Notes under the pieces: model-generated
What the model saw: the letters and a program-made list of their open reading frames with translations, nothing else
What the model was told of the DNA's origin: nothing
The model's database searches: none
Program-made: the position numbers and the translations under genes
From: Sternotherus odoratus
Lineage: Eukaryota > Chordata > Testudines > Kinosternidae
Direction: 5' to 3'
DNA length: 64,000 bases
Assembly (NCBI GenBank): GCA_032164245.1
Contig: JAVMKO010000003.1
Location: 66,100,390 to 66,164,389, forward strand
Part shown: positions 33,723 to 46,169 of the stretch, one piece after another
How the letters are laid out: every line of letters begins with the position of its first letter
How positions within the stretch are numbered: position 1 is the first letter of the stretch

Positions 33723-34138
33723 CAGGGGTCTCAAACTCAAATGACCACGAGGGCCACATGAGGACTAGTGCACTGGCCCAAGGGCCGCACCACTGACACA
33801 CGCACACACCCTGCTGCCCCAGCTCCGCCCCCCACTCCACCCCTTCCAAGAGGTCCCACCCCTGCCCCACCTCCTCCTCTGAGCACGCAGCTCCCCATTC
33901 CCTCCTGGAAAGCACGAGGCACCACCAACAGCTGTTTGGCAAACAAAGCAAGAGCCATATAGGAAGTCCAGAGCTAGAAACACGCGCGGCCCAGCCAGGC
34001 AGCAGAGAAGCCTCTGCTTCTGGCCCCTCCCTCCCGCAAACTGCTATGGGGGGGGGGGGGAACAGGAAGCCTGGCGGGCCGCAGGGAAGGGCTTCGCGGG
34101 CCACATGTGGCCCCCGGGCCGCATGTTTGAGACCCCTG
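33723..34138. mobile_element. hAT miniature element with 8-bp duplication
   Basis: 416 bp, starting CAGGGGTCTCAAACTC and ending GTTTGAGACCCCTG. Flanked by CTTTAGGG at 33715-33722 and 34139-34146. Near the ends are GGGCCGCACC and GGCCCCCGGGCCGCATG words typical of such elements. The 200-codon minus frame across it (33496-34104) is composition-driven and has no domain. Intact ends suggest a comparatively recent insertion. Confidence -1.
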
Positions 34139-34146
34139 CTTTAGGG

Positions 34147-37050
34147 GATGGCTGGCAAGTACTGTTCCGGGCTCTCTAAGGCAGCCAGCAATGTAGCCAG
34201 GCCCCACTGACACAAAGCCATCAGAGAAGCATCTTCAAAGATGGGGTACTTTGTCCACCTCACTAATAGGTGGCAGGGGACCAGGAAAGGTGTGCCTTCA
34301 AATGTCACCTTCCTTTGGCCTGGCTTAGAGAGACTCCCCAGAGTATTCCACATTAATAAGGAATCTGTAAGGATTCCTTTTCATTATGAAAGGTTTGCAG
34401 AGCTCTACAGCATACATCTTTCTCAGGTATATAACTGTGTAGAAAATTTTATTTCTCTGGAATGTACCCTCATACTTCTGGAAATGCACTACTTCCCTTA
34501 ACAATTGGAATGAAATAGCAGGATAAAGCTGGAACAGCCATGCTGCCTTTCAGATGGAATAGTTTTTCTACCTTTTGGTTAGGTCAATGGATGCATTCCC
34601 ATTTCTTCCGGCTGAGAAGAAGCATTTATAGCTGCAATCCACTGTGTAAGAGAACAGGAAAGGGACACCAGATAGAGCATGCAAGCGATTTATTTCCTCT
34701 CCTTTCCAGCTCTCTGCATTCTCCACATATTTGTAAGACTACATTTGTTTTAAAAATGAATCTAATTCTCTTTGAGTGCCATCAAAATGTAGAAATGTGT
34801 ATTTCTGACCTATCACTCTGCATTCATGCTGGTAACATTTTGGCTGAGTTTCTAATATTTTACCATCCAGTTTTTTGTCAGGGTGAAAGGTTTGCTTGGC
34901 TCAGATACTTCACTCGATAGCTGAAATTGTTCATTTAAATCATCATAAAACCCAGTCCTTTTCTATGAGAATCCTGTATCCCAAAATTCCATTCCCACTT
35001 TTAATACAAAGATTCCAAATTCTTCTTTCAATGCAATCAGGGTCTCGACCCGTCCAAAGCCAGTTCACAAATAGCTGTCCAGAATGCCCTCAGTCCAGCT
35101 TCCAATCAGCAAGTTCATCCACAAAAGCGTAGGAAAAAATAATTAGAAGATCCCAAGTGATGCTAACAGTTAACTGTTTATCAGTTCCCTCAACAATGAT
35201 AACATTGCTCTGTCATGTTCTTCTACTTCAAAAAGATTATTTCGCGCTATTGAGTCCATGATTTATATGATACAAGTATATTCTGTGTGAACTGTAGTGG
35301 AAAAGCCTCATTAGGGTTACTGTGCATAACAGAACTACAGAGTCTCATAATTTCTCCAGCTTTCTGCAATTAAGACACTCAAAGGGTGAGGAGATATTCT
35401 TTGACCGTGATTTGAAATAAGATGGTCAGACACAGGGAGGCCTTTGCAGGTGGCAGGAGCTGTACAGGAAGCATCACTGTAGCAGTAATGGCTAGGATAT
35501 GTAAGGAATGATGTTCCTCGCCATGAAGTTGAGTCACCTTTGTATCCTGCTTGAGTTGCGGTGCACGTAGCTTATGGAGTATTCCATTTCCTTGGTGACA
35601 GCAACTCTGCTGGGCACAAACTCTATCCCACCTTCCCTCACCCTCGCCTTTTTCATTGGTTGGTTTTCAAAAGTCACCGCATTCTGGTATCTAAAAGCCA
35701 GAGACAAGGAAGCAGAAACTAAGTGGCAAAACATGGGAATAATTATAGCTTCCTTGCTTTAGGCTTAACTCACACTTGTAACACTGAATTCCCAAAGCCT
35801 CCGTGGGTTCTAATAGTCTTTCAAAAACTAGATGTCTTTGCACGTATGGTGCCTAGCACAACAGGGCCTTTGTTTTAATTGGGGTTCTTAGGGACCACTA
35901 AAAATAAAGCAAATAACTAGGTATATATTGTTTTAAGCTGAAGCTAACCAAGCTGGGAAAAGCAAAGGATTACCTCTTCCTCAGGGAAAAAGCTTAAATG
36001 TGTCCTCCGCTGTACCTTTAAGACTTGCTAAAGCCAAAAAAAAAAAAAAAATTCCCACAGCCAGCATGAAGTTAATTCTATCTATAATCTGCAATGGTGT
36101 TGAGCTCATGTGTGCTATGAACAGACTGAAATGTCTTTCATTTGCTAGCTCCACTTACGATGAGGATTGGTTTTTGGTTGTTTTCTTTCTTTCATTTTCT
36201 CCACCAACTATGTTCTGACCCTTACGGTCTCAAATCTTCTTGAGCTGGCTGATGTGTTCAGTGTTTTCCCATAGAGATAAGATTTTAAACATTCTGCAAG
36301 AGACTGACAAAGTTGTATTTGGGAGATATTTGAGGTTAAACGCTTGCACACTATGGTGGTGATCACTATAGAATATCCTAGCAGAGAGATTTTCCAGAAT
36401 TGTAAAGTTGGACTGAGTGTGAAGCCCATTTAATGAGGCAGCTGCCAGTTGTGCCTGTTTGCCAAGTAAATTGTTGGAAAATGCTGATTGAACTGTCCAC
36501 TGAACGCACAACACAAATGAAATTTCAGTCAGAATCCTGGCCAGTTTGGATTTCATGCATTGAAAGAGCATACGGACACAAGCAATGAAGGCTTAGAAGT
36601 GTTCCTCCTCTTTGCATTAATATATGTTAGGAAAGCTGCCTTTTGCAGTGTTTGAGATCAAGACAAAGGATAAAACTGTGTGCAAATTAACAGCATCAAT
36701 AGATCCTTAGATATTTAGTTACCATTTATTCAATACTCCAAGTACACTGGGCTGCAAAAAGAAAATTGCATTTGGCAAATGTTTTGAATACGAATAAGTG
36801 TAATCAACTTGTTGCACTTTGTTAATCTGAGTAAAGATAATTGTCTTTCGGTGTAAGAAAAAATCCACACAAACATGTCCTGGATGTTCTGAGGAGGCTT
36901 GTACTTTAACAGAAAAGCTTTAAGACTACATATATTATTTCTCCACAAAAAAGTGACGCATTCCTTTTAGTGGTGGTGAATAGTGAATTTTTCGTATGAC
37001 TGCGCTTACATTTGTGGTTTATCTACATTTCCTAAATAAATAGTAATTCT
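34147..37050. other. Intergenic DNA, nothing recognised
   Basis: About 2.9 kb of AT-rich unique sequence. It includes an A16-like run near 36036. Open frames (34241, 34540, 35574, 36000 and the minus frames at 36208-36571) show no domains. I see no gene or known repeat. Confidence -1.
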
Positions 37051-37055
37051 AATGT

Positions 37056-37830
37056 AAGATAAGAATGGCAATGCTGGGTCAGGCTAACAGTCCAACTAGC
37101 CCAATATCCTGTCTCCAACAGTGGCCAGTGCTACATGCTACAGAGGGAAGGAACAGAAATGGGCAACTTTGACCATCCATCCCCTTTCATCCAGTCCCAG
37201 CTTCTGGCAGTTAGAGGCTTAGGGAAAGCTGGTGCATGGGGTTGCATCTCTGACCGCCTGGACCGAGAGGCATTGATGAATCTATCCTACATAAACTTAC
37301 CTAGCTCTGCTCTTAACTCAGTTGTACTTTTGACCTTCACCACCTCCCATGACCATGAGTTCCACAGGTTGACTGTATCTTGTGTGAGGAAGTACTTTTG
37401 TTTATTTTAAACGTGTTGCCTATTAATTTCATCAGATGACCTCTGGTTTTTGTGTCATGTGAAGAGGTAAATAACACTTCCCTCTTCACTTTCTCCACAC
37501 CACTGATGATTTTATAGACCTCTATCATATCTCCCCTTAGTTGTCTCTTTTCTAAGATGAACAATCCCAGTCTTTTTAATCGTATGGAAGCTGTTCTGTA
37601 TCCCTAACCATTTTTGTTGCCCTTCTTTGCACCTTTTTCAATTCTAATATATTTTTTGAGATGGGGTGACCAGATCTGCATGCAGTATTCAAGAGGTGGG
37701 TGTACCATGGATTTATATAGTGGCATTATAATATTTTCTGTCTTATCTCTCCCTTTCCCAGTGTTTCCTAAGATAGTTCGCTTTTTTGGCTGCCACTGAA
37801 TATTGAGCAGATGTTTTCTGAGAACTAGCC
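37056..37830 (-). mobile_element. CR1 LINE, 3' 775 bp, minus strand
   Basis: The 3' terminus is at the left (AAGATAAGAATGGCAATGCT, complement of the CR1 ATTCTTATGTT end). It extends through the 3' UTR and into the end of the ORF; minus-strand residues PLYKSMVHPPLEYCMQIWSP are the C-terminal reverse-transcriptase block LYKSLVRPHLEYC...WSP. 5'-truncated near 37830. No functional ORF. Confidence -1.
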
Positions 37831-38865
37831 ATGATAACTGGTGAATTATTGATAAAACAATAATAAAACAGGATGCTGTGTATGAGCACTGAACCAAGAG
37901 TACAGAAACTGATATTTTCTATTCAAGCTCAAGTATCATGATAGAAAAAGTGATTGTCCTTTATGTTTATTGCATAATATAATTAGGTATCAAAATGAAA
38001 TGTCTCCAATTCCCTTCTGCTCTGGTTAAGGGTACTAGTGTTCCTTGTTCCACCTGCTCCCATTGCCTTTCATTCTCAACCTTTTCATACTATCGAGGGT
38101 CAAAACCTACCTTGTTGCCTCTAATGATGATTCCCATTAGATTAAAGGAAAATCAATCAAATAGAAACTCTGGTATGGCATCTGCTATTCAAGCACATCT
38201 TTCATTTCACAGGAACACTTCTTCAGATCTTTCAGTAGCCATTTTTCCAGCAACGGTCTTTCTTCCTTCAAGATGTTTTCTCTTGCGGGGTGGGGGAGAG
38301 AGTTTCCATTTCTGTGCGTTCAAAACGCTGTGCTTCTCCCAAGGCCTTCCATGCTCACTGCTGTTCTTACATTTTGGGATGTTTCATATTTATTAACTCT
38401 CACCACCAAAGTCTACCACGCAGCACTCTAAAGCTGCTTTGCTCTGTTGCTAGCTGGAGCTGCAGAAACTGACTGGAGGATAATAAGCATGAATAGAAGG
38501 TGTTACAAGGGTTTTCCGCCATTCTGCTATGAAACAAAACTAGTACACATGGAGGCTGCTGCTTTTTGCCTTATGCCGCGTAAAGGGCTCAGTCAGCACT
38601 CTGTACAGTTCCCTTTATAGGGCCACTTTTGAAATCTGCACTCAAGCACACCCCCTGCTGATAGTCTTCTGGTCTTGCAGTGATTACTAAGAATTGTGCT
38701 GTAAGTTAGTATTTTTTTGTGTTATAGCAACAGCTAGAGACCCCAGTCAGGATTGTGACTCCTTTGTACTAGGCATGGCAAAACACTTCTGTAGTTCCAA
38801 CAATCAGATGTAACTGCGCTGTAATATTCCCTCAAGATTACACTACAAACGGTCCAAGTGAAGAG
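37831..38865. other. Intergenic DNA, nothing recognised
   Basis: Unique sequence. The 133-codon + frame at 37995-38396 is serine- and leucine-rich without a domain or splice support and is not called as a gene. Confidence -1.
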
Positions 38866-38867
38866 GA

Positions 38868-39058
38868 AGGGTGAGCTAATGGTAAGAGGGCTAAACCTGA
38901 GACTTAGGAGGCCTGGGTTCAATTCTCTGCTGTGCCTCACCCTTCCCACATGACCTTGGGCAACTCACCCTGTGCCTCAGTTTCCCATGCACAAAATGGG
39001 GAGAACAGCACTCCCCTACCTCCCTTGGGTTTTGGAGGAGAAGCACGTTGTAGACTGT
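38868..39058 (+). repeat. MIR-type tRNA-derived SINE
   Basis: Contains a B-box-like GGGTTCAATTCTCTGC, then GACCTTGGGCAACTCACC, CTGTGCCTCAGTTTCCC and ACAAAATGGGGAGAACAG, the MIR core, in + orientation. About 190 bp and the best-preserved MIR-like copy in the window. Confidence -1.
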
Positions 39059-39066
39059 AAGACTCT

Positions 39067-39281
39067 GAGTACATCTATACTACCCGCCAGATCGGGTCTC
39101 ATCTAAACGCGATAAATCAATCCCCGGACGTGGTCCCCATTGACTCCGGAACTCCATCTCTGCAAGAGGAGGAAGTGGAATCAGCGGGGGAGGGGCAACA
39201 GTTGACTCGCCACCATGAGGACAGCCATGAAGTTGCGTATCTTACGGTAGACATCCTCCCACCCCCAATGTAGACCAGGCC
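39067..39281 (-). mobile_element. Harbinger-type miniature element, reversed
   Basis: Starts TACATCTATACTACCCGCC and ends AATGTAGACCAGGCC next to TTA. It is an inverted relative of the element at 11377 (shares AACTCCATCTC, GAGGAGGAAG, GTTGACTCGCCACCATGAGG). Left terminus is slightly decayed. Confidence -1.
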
Positions 39282-39431
39282 TTAGATCCTACAGGACCAG
39301 GACCAGATAGAAGTAACACTGAAATTATGGCTGTAACCCACAACCAAAGAAATCTAGACTTGGAGCTGAAATTCTTTTCTTAATATGCCCTGCCCTGCAC
39401 ACAGGTGTTTTATTTTAGTACCAAAGTCATA

Positions 39432-40421
39432 TCTATATATATAAAAGTCAAATGGTGTATGTGTGTGTGCGTGTATGTATGCTGCCTTACTCCTTCCACA
39501 CCGTATGAGCTAGAGACTTGAAATTTGGTACAGTTATAGGCTTTTTACGGTCATTAGGACCCTGAGTCGAAAATTTTTCAAATCTCACCTCTGACGCCCC
39601 CAGGGGTGGAATTCTTTAAAGGCCAATCACATCAGCTGGGCAGCTGCTGTTCTCTGTGACATAGTTATGATGTCATAATACCCCCCTCCAATGGACCCTG
39701 CACTCGCTCAGCTCTCTGCCCCCTCCCCACCTCCGACGGACCCCACACTCGCTCAGCTCTCTGCCCCCTCCCCACCTCCAACGGACCCGAGTTGGGTTTG
39801 CTCAGAGGGTAAGTGAGGTGGGCGTGTCGGGTTTGGTCAGGGGGTGAGGTGGGGGTGTTGGGTTTGGTCGGGGGGGTAAGTGAACTGGGGGTGTTTGGTT
39901 TGGTCTGGGGGGGTGGGAAGGTGTCGGGGTGGGTGCGGGGGAGGTGTGGGTGTTGGGGTTGGTCAGGGGGTGTTGGGTTTGGTGGTGGGGGGGTAAGGTG
40001 GAGGTGTTGGGTTTGGTTGGGGGGGGTGAGGATGGCCTGGGTTGGTCGAGGGGTAAGTGAGGTGTGGGTGTCGGGTTTGTTTGTGGTGGTAGGTAGGGGT
40101 GTTGGGTTTGGTTGGGGGGGAAAGTGAGGTGGGTGTGTCAGGTTTGGTCTACGGGGGGTGAGGTGTGGGTGTTGGTCAGGGGGTGTTGGGGCTGGTAGGG
40201 GGGTGACGTGGGGGTATTGGGTTTGGGTGGGGGTGAAAATGTGAGTCGGGGTTGGTCAAGGGGTAAGTGAGGTGGGGGTGTCGGGTTTGGTCGGGGGGTG
40301 AGGTGGGGGTGTCAGGTTTGCTCTCTGTCCTCTCCCCCCTCCAATGGACCCCACACTCGCTCAGCTCTCTGCCCCCTCCCCACCTCCGACGGACCCGAGC
40401 AACGCCGGGTATTTTTGCTAG
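39432..40421 (+). mobile_element. Non-autonomous Helitron with internal minisatellite
   Basis: Begins TCTATATATATAAAAGTC after an A and ends with the short hairpin ACCCG-AGCAACGC-CGGGT, a T-rich spacer and CTAG, followed by T. That is the Helitron 5' TC, subterminal hairpin, CTRR end and A/T insertion site, with no terminal inverted repeats or target duplication. No Rep/helicase is encoded. The interior has three copies of a CTCAGCTCTCTGCCCCCTCC unit and a G/T-rich tandem array (separate entry). The 104-codon frame at 39813-40127 is a translation of the array. Confidence -1.
39790..40325 (+). repeat. G-rich minisatellite in the Helitron
   Basis: Degenerate tandem repeat of about 25-35 bp built on GGTGTTGGGTTTGGTC, G-runs and GTGAGGTG words. 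Copies vary in G-run length. Flanked by CACTCGCTCAGCTCTCTGCC units at 39700-39787 and 40340-40380. Several G3-G7 runs are close enough together to allow G-quadruplexes on the + strand. Confidence -1.
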
Positions 40422-40429
40422 TATTTAAT

Positions 40430-41085
40430 ACATGTAAATTAAATTAAATACAGGAAAACTCTCGGTGGAGGTATGCAAGACACTAAATTGCACTACATTC
40501 ATCCTCTGACATCAGTGAAGCTACAAGTGAATTGACTGTGCTTATGGCACTATCTGTCACTGAATACACGGGCTCTTTCACATGCAGTGATGACTTGATT
40601 TACTAATGGTTAATGCAGAGCTGTTCTAGCATATTATATGTGTATACTCAGGGACCTTTTAATGGGATTTAGTGTCCTCATGGACAGTAATTGCTTCCAT
40701 AAGCTTGAGTTACAGTTTCATTAAGGGACTCTAATCTGTTGACTCTTGACTTCTTAGGAAATTGGTTATTGACACAGCAAAGTGATTTGAGTGATACTTG
40801 GGGACACCTTAGTCAGGTCAGACTGACCCTAATGACATATAGGGTGCCTTGCATGGTGCCCTATATGTGCTTTATAAGGCACAAAGTTAAATACCTTCCA
40901 TGCCTAGGACATCCTCATTACACCAACGTGTGTTATAACCATTTCCTTTAAGCCACAGTGTAATTGATTGGTCTCATTTTAAAATATTTTCTTCAGTCTG
41001 TATAATTCTTTGGAGTTTTACTCTGGTTCTTCCCAGTTACACATTCCTATTTCATACTGCTCTCAGCCTGATGTACAATTACTCA
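40430..41085. other. Intergenic DNA, nothing recognised
   Basis: Unique AT-rich sequence following the Helitron. The frame at 40739-40951 has no domain. Confidence -1.
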
Positions 41086-41090
41086 AGGGC

Positions 41091-41230
41091 TTGTCTTCAC
41101 TACCAGGGTAAGGCGACCTAAGTTACGCTACTCCAGCTATATGAATAACGGAGCTGGAGTCGACATTGCCTCAGTCATCTTACCCTGGTGTCTTCACTGT
41201 GCTGAGTTGATGGGAGACACAATCCAGTAG
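41091..41230 (+). repeat. Harbinger-type miniature element fragment
   Basis: Left end AAGGGCTTGTCTTCACTACC, then CTCCAGCTATATGAATAACG then GAGCTGGAGTCGAC, the family hairpin. The right half is missing or decayed beyond about 41230. Confidence -1.
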
Positions 41231-42720
41231 ACTTACTTCACTCTTCTCTTTCAATGGGATTTAAGTTCCTTAGGGCCTAAGTGACTTATGAAAATGGGAC
41301 TCTCGCTCTTAAGTCTCTTAGTTGCTTTTGAAAATTGGACCCATTACCTTTTAAACAGGAAGATCATTCAATGTAACATGTCTAGGTCTGTGTGTGTGAT
41401 CAGGGCTTAAAGTAAGGAAGGTGGAGTATTCCCTATGTGCCCATAGAGAAGGGCTTCCCCCCTTCTCTGCTAAAAGCAGAAGGGATCTCTCCCCATACCC
41501 TGGTGCAGTGAGATCACCTCTCATGGTTCAAGCTGTTTGAACCACATTGTGTAATATTGGCCCATACAAAGTCTATGTGTAAATATTTATATATGCCAAT
41601 GTATCTGATTTAACAAACATTCATATTTTGCTTGGGCTATAACATTCAAAACTGATTAAAGAAAGAGGTTTGAGGCAGGTTATTGGGAACCAGAAAGCTG
41701 AGGGTCTTATTTGTGGCTCCCCCACATTCAACAAGTGTGTGACCATCAGCAAATTACTTCAGCATCATACCAAGACTGTGCTTCCACAGAGGGAAGTGTA
41801 AGGTTAATTAATTAAAATCCATAATAAACCTGATGGTTTCAGATGAAACATGCTACAGAAATTCAAAGTAATAGAAGCTGGGTAGCATTCGGGGGCTTCT
41901 ATTTGTAAACATTGCTACTAGTTTTATTTTTCATAACTTTCACCTAAGGAAAATTGACTTCTGAAAAAAATAAATGCAGGCTGGTTGGCAAGTTTGTTTT
42001 TGTTTTTTTACTTTTCTGACCTTTTCATCACTGACCTGTCAGATCAGGAATGGTTGGTATTCTAGCCTGTGCTTAAAAATTAATTTACATAGTAGAATTC
42101 AATAATCCAGATAAAATGTAGGATTAAACATTCAAGATAAAATAGTGAATGTGGTATGCTATCATGTAAGACTAAAAGCCATCAATAGGTAGTTAGTGTT
42201 AGTCCCTCATGGTTGTGAGAAATATTTTTACTTTGGGTATATATGTTATGCTTCTCATATGTCATCATCTAGCTCCACCAAGTGTTGAGATCAATCTTTC
42301 TGTAGTGGGGGAGAGACAAAGAAACTCTTTTTTCCTAACCCCATTCCATACCAACTGGCCCATAATAGTACACTTTTAAAACCTCTAAATGTTTTAATAT
42401 ATTCAGTATACACTGTAGACATAAATCAAATTCATCATCCAGTGTGTGTCCTTAACACCTGAGAGAAATGTACTCTCTGCAATCAGTTTTTATCCTCTAG
42501 TCTTCCACAGACATTCTATAGGAATGTGCACCTGAAAAACATGCCCATTCCTGCTGCACTAATGGCAGGAAAATAGTGAGCTAGGGCTGCTGGTTTCTGG
42601 TATTTGTGCACTTGGTGGCACTTTGTGTATAATCAGAACTGTCCCAAAGTTCAATTGTCTGGAGCAGGAGTTTGGTACTGGCTCATCTGTAATTGCATGT
42701 GATATTTTGGAATGCTTGGG
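41231..42720. other. Intergenic DNA, possible MIR fragment
   Basis: A weak MIR-like match lies near 41660-41790 (GTGACCATCAGCAAATTAC). Otherwise AT-rich unique DNA with no gene. Confidence -1.
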
Positions 42721-42725
42721 GTACC

Positions 42726-42905
42726 TATAAGAACATAAGAATGGCCGTACTGGGTCAGACCAAAGGTCCATCCACCCCAGTATCCTGTCTGCCGACAGTG
42801 GCCAATGCCAGGTGCCCCGGGGTGAGTGAACCTAACGGGCAATGTCAAGTGATCTCTCTCCTGCCATCCATCACCCCCCTCTGTGTAGTTTGAGCTCTCT
42901 GTCAT
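42726..42905 (-). mobile_element. CR1 LINE 3' end fragment
   Basis: Starts ATAAGAACATAAGAATGGCC then GTACTGGGTCAGACC, complement of the CR1 terminus, and runs for about 180 bp. It is among the less diverged CR1 ends here, suggesting a younger insertion. The frames across it are not genes. Confidence -1.
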
Positions 42906-45660
42906 AGTTTGTCAACAGGAAGAACTGTGCATGCGGTGGAGAGTATTGTTTTATTGGTTTTTAACAGTACACTCTGCTCTGTGTGTGTTAGAGAAGGCAC
43001 GTAGAAGAAGTGCACCTTAGGGTGGTGAGGTTTGTGCTGGTTCTTTGTTCCTGTGGGCGTTACCTTTCACCATATAGGACAACATTTTCAAAAGCAGATG
43101 CCTATTGTGGATACTCCAGGTAGTGTCTTTCCTGACTTTTATCAGATGAGGCCTGATTTTCAGAAGTGCTACACACCCATAATTCCAAGGACAGTCAGTG
43201 AGAGTTACAGGTGCTCTGAAAAATTGTCTGTTTATCCTTTAATTACACATTTACCACTAATGGAAGGGCTGTGTATATTGTGATGGTGCCTATGGCTTCT
43301 TCCTTCTCTTATTTTCAAAAACATTTTTTTCCAAAAGTAATTTAAAGAACCAGTAAGAAATTTATGGGAAAGGAGGATTATATTACATTCCATGCTATCA
43401 ACTTTTAATTGGAATTTGCCTGCAAGTATGATTAAGACCACAAGATGGCATAATCAGATCATTGAATATAGATACTGTACCCTATTTCTGCTTTTAAACA
43501 GTGGGGAAGGAAGTGACTTCCTTCACTGGCCTGCAAACTTAATGTAAGATATTTCTTATTCTTAACAAGTGAAGAAAAACCATGCTGGGACCTTCCCTCT
43601 CTACTTCATACTGCAAATAAAGGAAAACAAATGTATTGCATAATCCTATTCTGTTCTTTTCTGCATATACAAATTCTGTCTAGTGAGCACTACTGATGTG
43701 ATGACTGTAGCAGTATTATCACAACAGTGGAATGTGTGTGTCAGACAGTATCGAGTGATGTGTGATATCGACAGAGTATACAGGTGAAGTAAAGGTGAGT
43801 ATTCCCATTGTCCCAAAAATAGACACTGTAACATGGACATCAGCATTGTTTCTTGTTGCTGTGTATGGATATCTGAAACGAGGTGAAGCCGAATCACTGT
43901 CAATATTTTAAATCCTGAATTTTAGCATCTATAACACTTTGCAAACTAATTATCATACACATCCTTCTTCCAAGGCAGATGAATAGTATTCATTTTCTCA
44001 TCTGTAAAATGGGATGGTGGGGTGGTTAGAAAAAGGCAGGATTAAAAAAAGATTTAAAAGGGGCAGACACTGCAATATTTTGGCAGGCAAGAAAGATAAT
44101 TAGTGAAGTGATGATTGAAGGGAAAATAAAGAAAAAACACAACCAAAGATGTGAAGTCATAACCCTCTTCGTAGGGCATCTTTGAGGAAAACAAGGATCC
44201 CAACCCTGAGAAAGAGCCTGAGACTGAACATCAGACAATATGAAATTCTATTAATATAGAAAAGAGGCACATTAACATAACAAGTCAATTAATTTTGAGA
44301 GAATTTATGTCTCCCAGATAATTAGCTGCATTGCTGGGGTAACCAGATTGGAAAGGCCAAGGAATCAGCACCCTAGCTTTATCACTGAGGTACAAAAAAG
44401 AGGGGGGCAGGGGAATAAGCCAAGAGGAAACTGAAGGAATGAAACAGTATGCTAAATTCCGTCTTAGATAGCAGGGGGGAAAGGGGAATATTTTAACACC
44501 CAGAGGAATTCTTTACCCACCTGGAAACTGGAGATGGGCTCAACCTACAAGGCTGAGCTCCAAATTAAAAAATTCCCACTGCTTGGGCAGATTTCAGATT
44601 TATGGTTTTGGTTTGATTTCGAATCTAGAAATAGGGACCCAGTCATAAAGTTACAGATCTGAATGTTCCCTAAAGAATAGAAAGACTCTAAGAATAGAAA
44701 GAGTCGACTGAAGACTCATGCAAGCCAGCATATAAGAATAGCAGAAACCCTAGCCAAGACTTTGCCAGGAGTTTAATAAATTTGTTTTTTCCTCTGTTCA
44801 CAAGTCCTACATCCAAGGTGATCTGTTCTGTTTCCCCAGTTTGAAGGCTTATGATCCCTCAAACATTATCTTGCCACTCTCCAGTGCTAGGATCTTCTAT
44901 GTACCTAAACACAGGCATCTAAAATACCATGTCATTAACAGAGCCAGACCACAATACATTTGTAGGCAGGAGAACTGATGCATTTTGTCAAACAAATTAT
45001 GAAACAGAGCCTGCTCCCAGAATTTGCTTTGGGAAACAGCTAAGACTTATTGTGCCAGAGATTATGGACAGAAGGGACACAGACAACTTTTTTTATTTGG
45101 GGGAGCCGGCTTGACTTACAAAATAATAGCTGCTGAATATCACTGGAGTAATTTTGTACCATAACTAAATTGGTTCCCTTCTAATAAGTGAGATAAATGA
45201 GTTTCAGAACCAAACTGTGTTTCCTTTATTCATTCATGCAATCCCTAATTATTTTGGGGAGGCAAGGGGAGCTAGAGCCCCAAATTGTTTATGTCCATGA
45301 ATAATACAGTATATTCACCTTGAGAGTAGAAGGAAAGTAAGTATACACCAGATCCTAGGGAAATTAGGAAGTCTAGGAGATGAAATAAGAACAATCCAAA
45401 GGAGATCACCCATATTCCAAGATAGAAAAGAAAGGAACTCATGTATCTGAGGCAAAGGTTATATTAGAAAACAGATGAGAATAGTGACAGAGTAGCATGG
45501 GGCTACCAGATGGGTTGCTAAGCATGGTGCCTTTTACACTTAATCCAATACAATGAAAGAAGCTAAAGCCAATTGGCACAGGGTTTGTGGACTGGGGAAG
45601 AACTCTGTGCTCTGCATGTATTTTAAGGCACTGAATAAATAGCTGTAAAAGATAGACCTT
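42906..45660. other. Intergenic DNA, nothing firm recognised
   Basis: About 2.75 kb. A short MIR core (TTTTCTCATCTGTAAAATGG) is at about 43995-44015. The remaining frames (43032, 43646, 44026, 44929) have no domain and I call no gene. Confidence -1.
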
Positions 45661-46169
45661 TCTTAGGGTACGTCTACAGTACAAAATTATATTGAATTTA
45701 TAGAAGTTGATGTTTCTGAACAGATTGTATACAGTCAATTGTGTATATGTGTCTCCACTAAATGTGCTAAGTCGACGGAGTGCGTTCACAGTACTGAGAC
45801 TAGCATCGACCCTTGGAGCGGTGCACTGTGAGTAGCTATCTCACAGTTCTCGCAGGCTCCGCGCCCACTGGAATGCTGGGTTTAGCTCCCAGTACATTCT
45901 TGCAGGTTTTCCTGAGCGCATCTCGTCAGTCACCCCCTCCCTCCGTGCAACGTACGTCAGACAATCATTTCACACCATATTAAGGCAAGTTTGCAGCCTG
46001 CTCAGCTCACCACTGCCACTGTGACCATTGTAAATCCCTCTCGCATTATCGAGCAGTACATGCAGAACCTGCAAAAATGGCTGAGGAAGTGATGATAGCG
46101 CAATTATGATAGTGATTAGGACATGGACACAGATGTTCTTAGAAGAAAGCCATTGGCAATTGGGACATC

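Noticed and set aside
33496..34104. 202-residue minus frame, the longest in the window
   Set aside because: It crosses the boundary of the hAT miniature element at 33723 and the unrelated flank, and has no domain.
37995..38396. 133-residue + frame as a gene
   Set aside because: No signal, domain or splice sites; residue composition fits random open sequence.
39432..40421. CRISPR-like array
   Set aside because: The repeats are variable and contiguous, lack unique spacers, and sit inside Helitron ends in a vertebrate genome.
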